From contig CM052362.1 in assembly GCA_028551475.1 (NCBI GenBank), positions 2,736,166 to 2,800,165 of the forward strand: a stretch of DNA of 64,000 nt, in the 5' to 3' direction. A program made the translations under genes and the position numbers. The stretch is from Casuarina equisetifolia (lineage: Eukaryota > Streptophyta > Magnoliopsida > Fagales > Casuarinaceae). Every line of letters starts with the position of its first letter. Position 1 is the first letter of the stretch. The notes under the pieces were generated by a model. It saw nothing but the letters and a program-made list of their open reading frames with translations, was not told the origin of the DNA and searched no databases. This document shows positions 37,423-47,900 of this stretch, piece by piece.

Positions 37423-39363
37423 ATGAATCGGGTTGCTTTGCTGGTTCTTTCACTATGTTTCCTCTCTGTTAGCTCTGCCGCTCCTTCCCCTTCTTCTGGC
37501 AACAGCTCCACGTGCCCGATGGATCTCAGCTATGTCCAGAGAATACCGTGGAACACTTCATTCTGCCGGCAGTATCAACCCTCGAGTGCTTCCAAGAACC
37601 AGTCCGAGAATTTGTGTTGCCAGAACCTGTTGTCTCTTTTCGGAATAGGGCTTGCACAACACCTCAAAGAAACCTCTTTGTTCCAGCTCCCAGATCTTCC
37701 CACCTCCGTTTCTTGCCTCCGAGACTTCCAATCCAAGCTTTCCGCCCTCTCCTTCCCCTCCGATCTTGTCTCCTCCTGCTTTATCCCTCAGCAGTTTGTT
37801 ATCAGCCCAAACCTCTGTGCCGGCATAGAGACCATCAAGGATTGGAACTCCAAGGTTGGCACCAACACAAGCCTAAACACCGCTTGCCGACCAGACCTTA
37901 GTCGTAGCAGTTCCTGCGACGCCTGCTGGATGGCCGGACTAGAGGTTCAGAGACAGTTGATCGCGATCAGTGGTAATTCCTCCCAAGCTGACGATTGCTA
38001 TCACTTTGTTATTCTTTATGCTGCTGGTGTTGTGAATGAGTTTGGACCCGAGAGTGTTGGTGCTGTGACATGTCCTTTTGCTCTGACGCTTAATTCGACG
38101 GTGGATTCAAGGAGTGAGAAACATTCAAGTCTTATTTTTGGATTAACAGGAGCTGGGGTTGCCGTTTTGGTCATGTCCTGTTTGTTGGGATTGTACTTTT
38201 GGTATGAAAAGAGATGGAGGAAGAAGGCTGTGCGGTCTGATATGGAGAATGGTTATGATTTGGAGGAACGAGAGTCTACCCCGCGTGTGAGGCCGAATAC
38301 AGGATCGATTTGGTTCCAAATCGAGGAGCTTGAGAAGGCGACTAACAATTTTTCGCAGAAGAATTTTGTCGGTCGAGGAGGATACGGATTGGTTTACAAA
38401 GGGGTTTTGCCGGATGGAACTGTGGTTGCGGTGAAGAAAATTATAGAATCTGATAATCAGGGACATGCTGAGTTTTGCAACGAGGTTGAGATTATTAGCA
38501 ACTTGAAGCACAGGAATCTTGTCCCGCTCAGAGGGTGTTGTTTGATTGATGGAGACGAAGGGTATGAACAGGATGGAAGTCAGTGGTATCTTGTGTATGA
38601 TTACATGCCTAACGGCAGTCTTGAAGACCATCTGTTTCTGTCAGGTGATGTTGGAATGAACAAGACTCCATTGACATGGCCTCAGAGGAAAAGCATAATC
38701 TTGGATGTTGCGAAGGGGTTGGCTTATTTGCACTATGGAGTTAAACCTGCAATATATCACAGAGATATCAAGGCCACAAACATACTGTTGGATGCAGATA
38801 TGAGAGCAAGGGTGGCTGATTTTGGACTTGTAAAGCAAAGCAGGGAAGGGCAGTCACACCTCACAACTAGAGTGGCAGGAACACATGGATACTTGGCCCC
38901 GGAATATGCCCTTTATGGACAGTTGACTGAGAAAAGTGATGTTTATAGCTTTGGAGTGGTCATTTTGGAAGTAATGTGTGGAAGAAAAGCCCTTGATTTG
39001 TCATCTGGATCGCCTCGCACGTTTTTAATTACAGATTGGGCCTGGTCAATGGTGAAAAATGGAAAAGTAGAAAAGGCTTTTGATCCCTCTTTGTTGAAAA
39101 ATGAGGATTCTGTGAATTCAAATCCAAAGAGCATAATGGAGAGGTTTATGTTGGTTGGGATTTTGTGTGCTCATGTAATGGTTGCATTGAGGCCAACCAT
39201 TGTGGATGCTTTGAAAATGTTGGAAGGAGATATAGAGGTTCCACCGATTCCAGATCGACCGATGCCCCTGGCGCACCCCTCACTTCATGGCGGTGGTAAT
39301 AATTTCAGCATATCACCGGCACTAAGTGGCCCTCAATTGCATAGTGGCGACATGCTCAGGTAA
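37423..39363 (+). CDS. SPARK-type receptor-like kinase (At1g11050-like), second tandem copy, 646 aa
   Basis: Intronless and collinear with the first copy apart from two single-residue gaps. It has a signal peptide (1 to about 19), a Cys-rich ectodomain with N-glycosylation motifs, a membrane segment at about 238-261 and a basic anchor (KRWRKK). The kinase has Gly loop G317-x-G-G-Y-G322, Lys338, H446-R447-D448, D466-F467-G468 and A492-P493-E494, all canonical for an active RD kinase. By hand alignment the ectodomain is about 75% identical to the first copy and the region from the juxtamembrane to the C-terminus about 91%. This copy keeps the usual Tyr in the Gly loop and the usual YLHYG before the catalytic loop, so it may be closer to the ancestral form. 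The substrate and ligand are unknown. Confidence 0.94.
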   Translation: MNRVALLVLSLCFLSVSSAAPSPSSGNSSTCPMDLSYVQRIPWNTSFCRQYQPSSASKNQSENLCCQNLLSLFGIGLAQHLKETSLFQLPDLPTSVSCLRDFQSKLSALSFPSDLVSSCFIPQQFVISPNLCAGIETIKDWNSKVGTNTSLNTACRPDLSRSSSCDACWMAGLEVQRQLIAISGNSSQADDCYHFVILYAAGVVNEFGPESVGAVTCPFALTLNSTVDSRSEKHSSLIFGLTGAGVAVLVMSCLLGLYFWYEKRWRKKAVRSDMENGYDLEERESTPRVRPNTGSIWFQIEELEKATNNFSQKNFVGRGGYGLVYKGVLPDGTVVAVKKIIESDNQGHAEFCNEVEIISNLKHRNLVPLRGCCLIDGDEGYEQDGSQWYLVYDYMPNGSLEDHLFLSGDVGMNKTPLTWPQRKSIILDVAKGLAYLHYGVKPAIYHRDIKATNILLDADMRARVADFGLVKQSREGQSHLTTRVAGTHGYLAPEYALYGQLTEKSDVYSFGVVILEVMCGRKALDLSSGSPRTFLITDWAWSMVKNGKVEKAFDPSLLKNEDSVNSNPKSIMERFMLVGILCAHVMVALRPTIVDALKMLEGDIEVPPIPDRPMPLAHPSLHGGGNNFSISPALSGPQLHSGDMLR

Positions 39364-40599
39364 TCCAGAAAGTGTTCTTTTTCATACTCTGCATTGCCAG
39401 AAAGGATGTTGAGAGGTGGAAGCTGTGTACATGGAAGACCTATCTCTGCACGGATTCAATGTATAATTAGATATTTTGAATGCATATGAGAACCGGGAAG
39501 CCACACCTATGGCCTCCTCTTATGAGGTCAGGAGTGTGACCTCACCAGATATAGAAGATTTGACTACATTCATGCAGTTCTAAGGCCAAGATGATAGGAT
39601 GTCTCTGACAAATCCAGAAGGCTAGAAGTAGAAGCAGAACTGAAGAAATTGAAGATGGGTTTGAGCAGATGATATCTGTTCGTGACATTAACATAGAGGG
39701 AAAAGAAAAGAGAATTCGGAATTCATCATCATTTTGCATGAAGGATTCCTTATTTTTTCATCTTTTCTTCCTTCTGATGATTGAAAATAAGGCTAGCTAG
39801 GGTCTCTATGTGAAGGAAACTCATGATTAATTATCTTGTAATCTTGCTGGTGTAATCTTCGTTTGTGAATGATTCCTGCCCATTGAGCTGTATAGTCTTT
39901 GCTTTAGTTTCTTGTATTCTTTCTCTAAATGAATCTGCCATAGGTATAATTCTTCTGTGCTACGATGACTTGAAGAATCTCTTGTCATCAAGCAAAGTTG
40001 TGAGCCAACTCAGTGGAGGGAAGGTTCCAATCCTTTTTCCTTTTATCAGCAGCAATGGCAGGACACGGGTAGAAGAAGAAAAAGAGAAGGAAATTTGTGA
40101 AAACTGACCTTAAATTGGAGGGCATTTCAAGGTTTGCCAAAGGAGAAATGCAAAATCATAGACATATTTTCTTACCTCAAGCTCAATGGTTATCTGTGCA
40201 GAGCTGTATTAAAGAGCTTATCTTTTTCTTTTGTTTTCCCTTATTGACCGTGGATTGTAGAGAAACCTTTCTATTCCAACTGGATCAAATTCAGGTAGAT
40301 GCTTAGCAGCTCAATATGTATAAACCGATGAGGTCTAATTTATCATAATTTCTCTTTTCAACTTGGCATAGAATTAAAAGTGAAAACTTAGAATAAGATG
40401 TTCATGCCATTCACATTGACTTATCTAATTGTTTAACACCATAGTATATGTATACCTTGATTTATACATATGAATTTCAAAATATCAAACGTTCATTAAC
40501 AAGCCGGTTTTAAAATAAAAAATGAATGTTAATAAGATATACTAGGTTTCACCTATAACAATATGATTTATAAACAAGCTTTGATAATTTAAAAGTTTT

Positions 40600-41530
40600 A
40601 AAGTTTTAAAAGTTGACTCAAGACTAAAGGATGTCTTTCTTTATTGGAAAAAAGATTCCTAAATAAGATTTATGCTTATCATTTTTTATATCCTCATGTC
40701 CAAATTATAAGAAAACATTTCCTATAAGGATTTTTGAATATGAACAAAATAATCCTATAATTGAGTCACAATTCTTGTACCATACTAGAAAGCCTAATCC
40801 TAATTAAAATCTTACTCAAATGTATGAAGGACTTTTTTTTTAATAAAAATGATAAAGATTTATATTGTACCATTTTCAACATACTGCTTTAAATCAAGTA
40901 TAGGGAAAACATCTCTAATGAAAGATCTCTGAACATAGGTGAAATAATTTTGCAATTGAATATGGATTTTGTATCATACGAAACTTTTATTATGTCCAAA
41001 AATTTACTTTAAAGTAATAAATTTATTTCTTCACCCATAACATTATGATACAAAATTTAGAAGTTGACTCAAAATTAAGAGTTTTTTTATCATTGTAAAA
41101 AGAATTTTAAGTAAGATTTATGTTATATTATCTTTTGTTTCCTCCTTACCTAATCAAGGGAAGCGTAAAATATTTTTTATGAGAATCCTCGAGCATGGAA
41201 GACATGTTACCATAATTAAAATTGGATTTTAATATTACATTAGAAAGCTAACTTAATTTAAGAACCAATTCAAGAGTATAATAATTTTTCTTTCATACAA
41301 AAAAAAAATTAAAAAGGCTCATACTACAACATTTTTAACATACTCCCTTAATCGAAATAAGAAAACACTTTCAATAAGCATCTTTGAATAGAAACAAAAT
41401 AATATCATATATAACTTCTAATATTATATGATAAAGTTTGATGTTATTCAAAAGTTAATTCAAAATTAACCAGTTTTATTTTTCTCTATAAAGAGAATTT
41501 TTAAATAATGTAAACTTATGAAATACTATT
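40600..41530. repeat. About four degenerate AT-rich repeats of 190-250 bp
   Basis: The phrase GAAAACATTTCYATAAGGAT, then CTTTGAATATGAA, then AAAATAAT recurs near 40712, 40907, 41165 and 41362. It is followed each time by a variant of GTTGACTCAAAATTAA or TTAATTCAAAATTAA. The copies are strongly diverged. Confidence 0.55.
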
Positions 41531-41702
41531 TTTAAGATTATTAGTAATCTTTCTCTCAAAGGTTCTTTGAGTAATAATACATTTACATTCAAACAAATAC
41601 ATCTCAAAATAAGAAATTTATGTATTTAAAACTAGTTTAGAAAAGAGAGAAAGTAGATTTAACTGCTGTATAAGAATTCCACCGAGTCATCTTTTTACAA
41701 AA

Positions 41703-41748
41703 AACGTCATCAAATCACAGATCACCACGTCACATTCTTCGACGTGGC
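41703..41748. promoter_or_regulatory. Cluster of ACGT-core elements, UPRE-like, upstream of UGGT
   Basis: Three ACGT cores lie within 46 bp, about 245-290 bp before the UGGT start codon: AACGTCAT (41703-41710), CCACGTCA (41725-41732) and GACGTGGC (41741-41748). The second reads TGACGTGG on the minus strand, matching the plant UPRE-I consensus TGACGTGR bound by the ER-stress factors bZIP28 and bZIP60. ACGT cores are also bound by other bZIPs such as ABA-response factors, so the ER-stress reading is an inference. Confidence 0.5.
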
Positions 41749-41993
41749 ATCGGGTTCATATTTACAGAAACAACCTCTCCATCAGTGGAAAGACCTTAGT
41801 TAGCTCCCTCGAGTGTTGTCTCTCGCTCTCCGGCGGTCTTCTCTCCAAGTCTTCTTCTTCTCTCGGGCTAAAACCTCTGAAGCTTCGGACTCTGATCCAT
41901 CCTTGATTCTCGTATCTTCAATGTTGGATCCAGTTGCACCTTCGCAGTCGTGAAAAATCGGGACTTGGATTGATTCCACTTGTGCGGTATCAA

Positions 41994-44900
41994 ATGGGGA
42001 CCCGTTTGAGATCTGCGTTGTGGATTCTGATCGTACTGGTTTGCTTTTTGGGACCCTCCGGGATTGCTTCGGTTTATGCTCAGAATCGACAGCCTAAAAA
42101 CGTGCAGGCCGCGGTTCGGGCCAAGTGGTCTGGTACCCCATTACTTCTTGAGGCAGGGTACGTTGCATTTGTTTTGTTGTTTGCTCTGTTCCTTATTTTC
42201 TTTGTGTTTAAATTTTCGTTTGGTTCTGTTATTATAGGCTTTTGAATTATCCGTTGCTTCATTTCTTGCTAGCTTTTGTGTGTGTGTGTCTTTTTACTCG
42301 TTGTTCTCGAGTTTGGATTCATTTTGTGTCTCTGTTTTTTCGGGAATGATATTTGTCGTGCGTTTTCTGTACTTTGACATGGGTTATGTTAGAAACTTTG
42401 ATGCTGAAACTAGTTTCTTTCAATGGTCCTACCCCAACAGCAAAAAAAGAAAAAAGAAGAAGAAGAAGATGATGATGATGAAAAGTCTTATAGCTTTTTA
42501 ATCCCCCCTGTCTCGTTCTATTTATATATATATATATATATGAAGAAAGTTCCTTGAACTTCTGGAACTTAATTGCATTTTGTCGGGTTTTTTTTTTTTG
42601 GGGGGGGGGGGGGAGGAAGAGGGGGTCTCACTAAAGCTCCCCAATCCTTTGATTGTTGCTTCCGGTACTATAGATCAGGGTTGTAAATGTTTTAAACGTG
42701 TTTGCCTGGATGGAGTAAAGCCTGAAAGCAGTGAAGGAGGAGATGGTCCATTGCTTCGAAATGTATTTTGTACGTCAAAAAATGTTTTGAGGCTCTCCCT
42801 TGTTAAGAAATTTTTCATTACTTATCCAAAACCTTTTTAAGTTTTGCTTTCTTCTGCATGTTATGAATATTGCTGCTTTTTCAATGCAAGATACATTTTT
42901 TGATGCAATGACCCATTTGGGAAATGTCCCATAAGCTCTGGTGAGCTAGGATTAGAATAAGGATGGTATTACAGAGGCATTTTTTGCTTTTTGAGGAGAA
43001 AAGAAAATCATCAAACCTTGAAAATTAGATTTTTCCTTTTGGAAAAATGAGTTCTGATGGGTCTCTCTAAATTATAATATCCCGGAAAAATGAGCTCTGA
43101 AGATGGAAACTGCTGAAGAAAAGGTGAATGGCTTTACTGCATGAATTCCTAGAAGCAAGCGATGTTTGAAAGTTGAAGTTCTTTTTTGTATAAGTTTCAC
43201 CTGACCAACAGTATCAAAGCCCTTAATTTCTTTAAAAAGCAAGGGTATGCAAGGGTTGTATAAGTTTCACCTACCATGCGCTTATCTGGTTTCTGCTAGC
43301 CCCTACCTATTATTTGTCAGGAGCTAGAACAAAATAGGAGGGGCAAGGGAATCAGTTGTTTGCAATTGATCAGTCTCTGCAAGGAGGTAGGTGTTGAATA
43401 AAGCTTAGGGAGCTGCTGGTAAAAAGAGAAACGGGGAAGATTCATAGGTTTAGAATAAATTTGTGAAAGAAATGTAGGCATGTCTTTATAGGGGCCAATG
43501 CTGTGCTGGATTTTACAGCTACTGCATATAGCATTGATTTGAAATGAATTGTATTTTAGTTCGCCAATTGGAAACATGAAACAGATGTTTATCTATTGTT
43601 GTATCTGGAGCTTTTGTTTATGAAAAGAATGTCCTACACCTGCAATAACTTCCATCATTTTTTTATTCATGAACAGTGAATTACTATCAAAGGAATGGAA
43701 AGACCTTTTTTGGGACTTCATTGAGGTTTGGCATCATGGTGAGGACAGTCTCGACTCTTATACAGCTAAAGGCTGTCTTAAGAAAATAGTAGAACATGGA
43801 CGCTCTCTTTTGAGTGAGCCATTGGCATCATTATTTGAGTTCTCTCTTATACTGAGATCAGCATCCCCAAGATTGGTGCTTTATCGGCAGTTAGCAGAGG
43901 AATCTCTTTCTTCTTTTCCACTGGCTGATGATGGCATCCCAAACAACAGTGGGGAAACCTCAGAAACAAATTCAAAAATGGAGTTGAAAAAGTTAGATCC
44001 TTTGCTTGTTGGTGTAAACCCAAATAGTCCTGGCGGAAAATGTTGTTGGGTGGATACTGGTGGGTCATTATTCTTTGATGTTGCAGAATTGCTACAGTCG
44101 CTTCGTGATCCCACTGGACTGTAAGTTCTGCCCCGTCATTTTTTTTTTCTGTCTGATAATTGTCAGATATTGCATAGTCTTCCTAATTTTTTGTTGCTCA
44201 TTTCTTGGTTTTCAGCAACGGAGATTCATTTCAGCAGCCTGAACTGTTTGATTTTGATCACATCCATATTGATTCAAGTGTTGAAAGCCCAGTTGCCATC
44301 CTTTATGGAGCTCTTGGAACTGATTGCTTTAGGAAGTTTCACACTACTCTAGCTGAAGCTGCCAAAGAGGTTGATAACTTTTATATAAAATTTCTGTTAC
44401 ATTTCATGTTTAAGTGACGCTTTGTTGGTTTTGTAATTGAAATGACTTCTACAACTTGGTTTGTGACATATGATATGTAGGAAAAAAATGAAAATCACGT
44501 GTAAGGATAGTTTTCATTGACCTAAATATGTCTTAGTTTTGTTGCAGATCCTCATCGGGAGTTTTATGGATTCTTTGATGATTATTTCCCGCTCATCAAG
44601 CAACATGTTTTGCTTCATCAGTCATTAGATTTCTAGGTTTGAGAGGGATAAAAAAATTGTTCTTTTATTCATGCCATTTTAGAATAAAGACATGTTTTGT
44701 GACACATAGAGTAGAGTTTTAGCTGCCTAGGTCATTGCACATTGACTTTTAGCTGTTCTACTATGAAGTTCCTAGTTTCCCTCAATTATAAATTGGTGTG
44801 TAATTGCTTCTGGCAATTGCTTTATTGACTAGAATATATGAGTTGTTTGCCTTGTTGTTAGGTATTTCTATCCAGAAGAGTTTTGAAAATGTTTCCTTTG

Positions 44901-47900
44901 CTAACCTTGCGGATTATAAATTGAAACAATGGGTGTTTGTACATAATAGTGGAGAAATAAAGTTGCAGGTCTCTCTTTATTCTCCGCTGAAGTAGCTGAT
45001 AGCATAAAAACTAGCTCTCCCTTATAAATTTTGTTAAGATATGTATGACTCACAGTGTGTGCACATGCTCTTCAAGTGTTAAGCTGACATTTATGATGCC
45101 TAGTTATTAATCCAGTAATGTACTCTCTTTCTCTCCTCTCCCTCTCATGCTGGTACAAATAATGGCTTTATAGATGTAGTCTGTCTTCTAGATTTTTCAC
45201 TTCTATTACATATTTGCAAGATAATTCTCATGCATTTTCTCAATAACTTCCAGGGAAAAATTAAGTATATCGTCAGACCTGTATTACCTTCTGGCTGTGA
45301 AGCAAAAAGTGGTAGTTGTGGTGCTGTTGGTACAAGGAATTCCTTGAACTTGGGTGGTTATGGCGTAGAACTTGCTTTGAAGAACATGGAATATAAGGCT
45401 ATGGATGATAGTACAGTAAAGAAAGGTTAGAAGCATTGATTGATGCTGTTACCCTCTCTCTTTGTCAAACTTAAAAGCTAAATACTTTTATTTATTGCAA
45501 AGTGTTATCCTTGATTTGTGTTGTAATAGCGTACGTTCTTTTTGCATTGTGATTGGGTCATATAATTTCTTTTTAGTTTTCCTTGTTGTATATGATTTTT
45601 TACATGATTATCATAACACCTTTGCTTTCACTTTCGTTCAATTATATAGAACAAGTTCTGATGCAATTTCAAGAGATTCAAGTTTTGGCACATATTTAAG
45701 TTGCTCCCTCACCTTTTCCTTTTCTTCATAATTTTATTTTAAAAGATAATGGAGCCACTTTAGATGGTTTCTTGCTCTTCAATTGGAACTGATTAATGCA
45801 TTAGTAAGAAAGTGGTTTTATACAAGTTGGTGGAAATAGGAATAAAGGGAGCCTTATATTTGTAGTAGTAGAAGTGTTGAAGAGAAGTCTGCTAAATAAG
45901 GATGCAATAGAGAGTTTATGATGACTGGCGGTAATAACATGTATGTTTCATTTATATGGTAGAGATGTTATATTTTTGTTGATGTTCTATGGTTTTTAAT
46001 ACTTATTATAATTTTTTGGGTTTAGAATACATGCATTTAACAATGTGAAGTCTGACTTACAGGTGTCACCTTTGATGAGGTTCGCACTGAAGACCTCACC
46101 CAAGAAGTTAGAGGGTTCATATTCTCAAAAATTCTGGTTGGTTATCCTTTAATGTTAAACAGTTGTTTAGATTGATTCTCATGTTAAATCTTATAGCTGC
46201 TTCTATGATCCTTTGTTGTTAGTGTAGATATAGTGCATATGTTTTACACTGATGGGAGTAGTGTGAGGATATGTACGTATGGTGCATTTATGAATAGTAT
46301 TCTATCATTTATATCGTGAAGTATAGATAGTTCTTTTGGTAGCTTTCCCCTTCTCTTTCGTTAGAGGGTACCCTTTGCTCTGCCCTCACTAGAAAGTGGG
46401 CTTCTTGTTGTTGATTTATTTATTTCTTATTTTTTATCCGCATGGAGCCCTGGAATTGTCTAAATCCGTTACAGTAAGCTGCCATTCTTTAGGTGAGGAG
46501 TGATCAGCCCCCACCCTAAGGGGATGCTGTTCCTTATTGGCTGCCACTCTCCAGTTGAAAGGTGATCTAGTGAGTGGTGGCTGACTGCCTCTCAACTTAT
46601 GAGTTGGACATGCCATTAGATCCAAGGCTCATTGTTTAATGTTTGGCATGATTCTAAAGAGTCTTAAATGTGGAATAAAAATAATTCTGTTGCTTGTGAG
46701 GATAAGTCTTTTGGTACATTTAAGTTAATATAATTGATTTTCAAATCTGTATCTGTTATGGCATTTAGTCTTTGTGCCTTTTGATAAAACTCTTTGAGAT
46801 AGTTACTGAGGCAAAGTTTGTGATGTAAGAATAGTCCGTGGATACCATTTGTATGAAAAAGGACTTTGTGTGGTTCTTACTTCAAAAAAATGTGGTAGGC
46901 TTCATAAAAGATTCACGTCAAATGTGCCTGAACTGCTTGCAATTTGGAATTTTATTGAGTTGAGTAGGTTTTGAACTGTCTTTTTCTCTTTTTGATCTGG
47001 AGCAATTGTAGACAGTTTCTATTCTGCTAATTGTGTATATGATATGGCTATCCTTAATAATGTAGTTTAGATGAGTATAAAGATCAAAATAGCCATAGTG
47101 ACCATAGACTGAGACTGCTATTTGGTGCGCCCACTTGCAGGAACGGAGACCTGAGCTGACATCTGAGGTAATGGCTTTCAGGGATTATCTATTGTCATCA
47201 ACGGTATCGGAAACTCTGGATATTTGGGAGCTGAAGGGTATTTGCAATTAATGTTATTTCATCTGTCAATTTAAAAAAGAAAAAAAGAGACTGCTATAAT
47301 CTCTCTCTCTCTTCATTTTTCTCTTTTTTAACCTTTCATGTTCCAACAGATTTAGGGCACCAAACTGCCCAGAGAATAGTGCATGCCTCTGATCCTCTGC
47401 AGTCAATGCAAGAAATCAGTCAAAATTTTCCAAGCATAGTTTCTTCACTATCTCGCATGAAGGTGTGAAGATATTGACTAATCTTTTGAAAAGATATTTG
47501 CTAACAGATTTTGTAGACTAGGCATGTTTGCTGATAAAAATCAGTTGATGTTTGCAGCTCAATGATTCTGTTAAGGATGAAATAATCGCAAACCAGCGAA
47601 TGATCCCACCTGGCAAATCCTTAATGGCTCTCAATGGGGCTTTAATCAATATTGACGATATTGACCTTTATCTGTAATATTCTTACTTCTATTGATTTCT
47701 TTTCCCTTTTCATGTTAAAGAGCGTAGCCATTTCCAAGACCGTTCACATTTATTTATCAACAAGGCATCTTGTTGTCTAGTATTGCCCATTTGAAAACTT
47801 TCATTTTTTTTCTATGCATTTTTTTTGAAAATATTGAGTAGAGTCTGGCTTGTTAACTTGGGGATATGTGCTTGTGTTTTTCTGTTCTTTTCCATCTGAG

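Larger units (their letters stand above)
32251..39735. repeat. Tandem segmental duplication, unit 2 (about 7.5 kb)
   Basis: Direct-order paralogue of 24166-32250. It lacks the LINE and the 214-bp repeat array of unit 1. It has its own extra sequence between about 35600 and 36990, including a GC-richer island at 36370-36735. Alignment resumes at the proximal promoter (37060) and continues through the kinase and its 3' region to about 39735, where non-duplicated sequence (CATGAAGGATTCC) begins. Confidence 0.9.
39364..41993. other. Spacer between the second kinase and UGGT, including the UGGT promoter and 5' UTR
   Basis: The first 370 bases are the 3' end of unit 2. From 39736 to about 40310 lies unduplicated sequence that may include the original 3' UTR of the kinase; ORFs there are short and unrecognised. 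From 40340 to 41680 the sequence is very AT-rich with degenerate repeats. From 41690 the sequence becomes the UGGT promoter and the pyrimidine-rich 5' UTR. Confidence 0.6.

Noticed and set aside
46434-46625. Slightly GC-richer patch in a UGGT intron, considered as a SINE
   Set aside because: No box A/B promoter, tail or target-site duplication could be identified. It is left as intron sequence.
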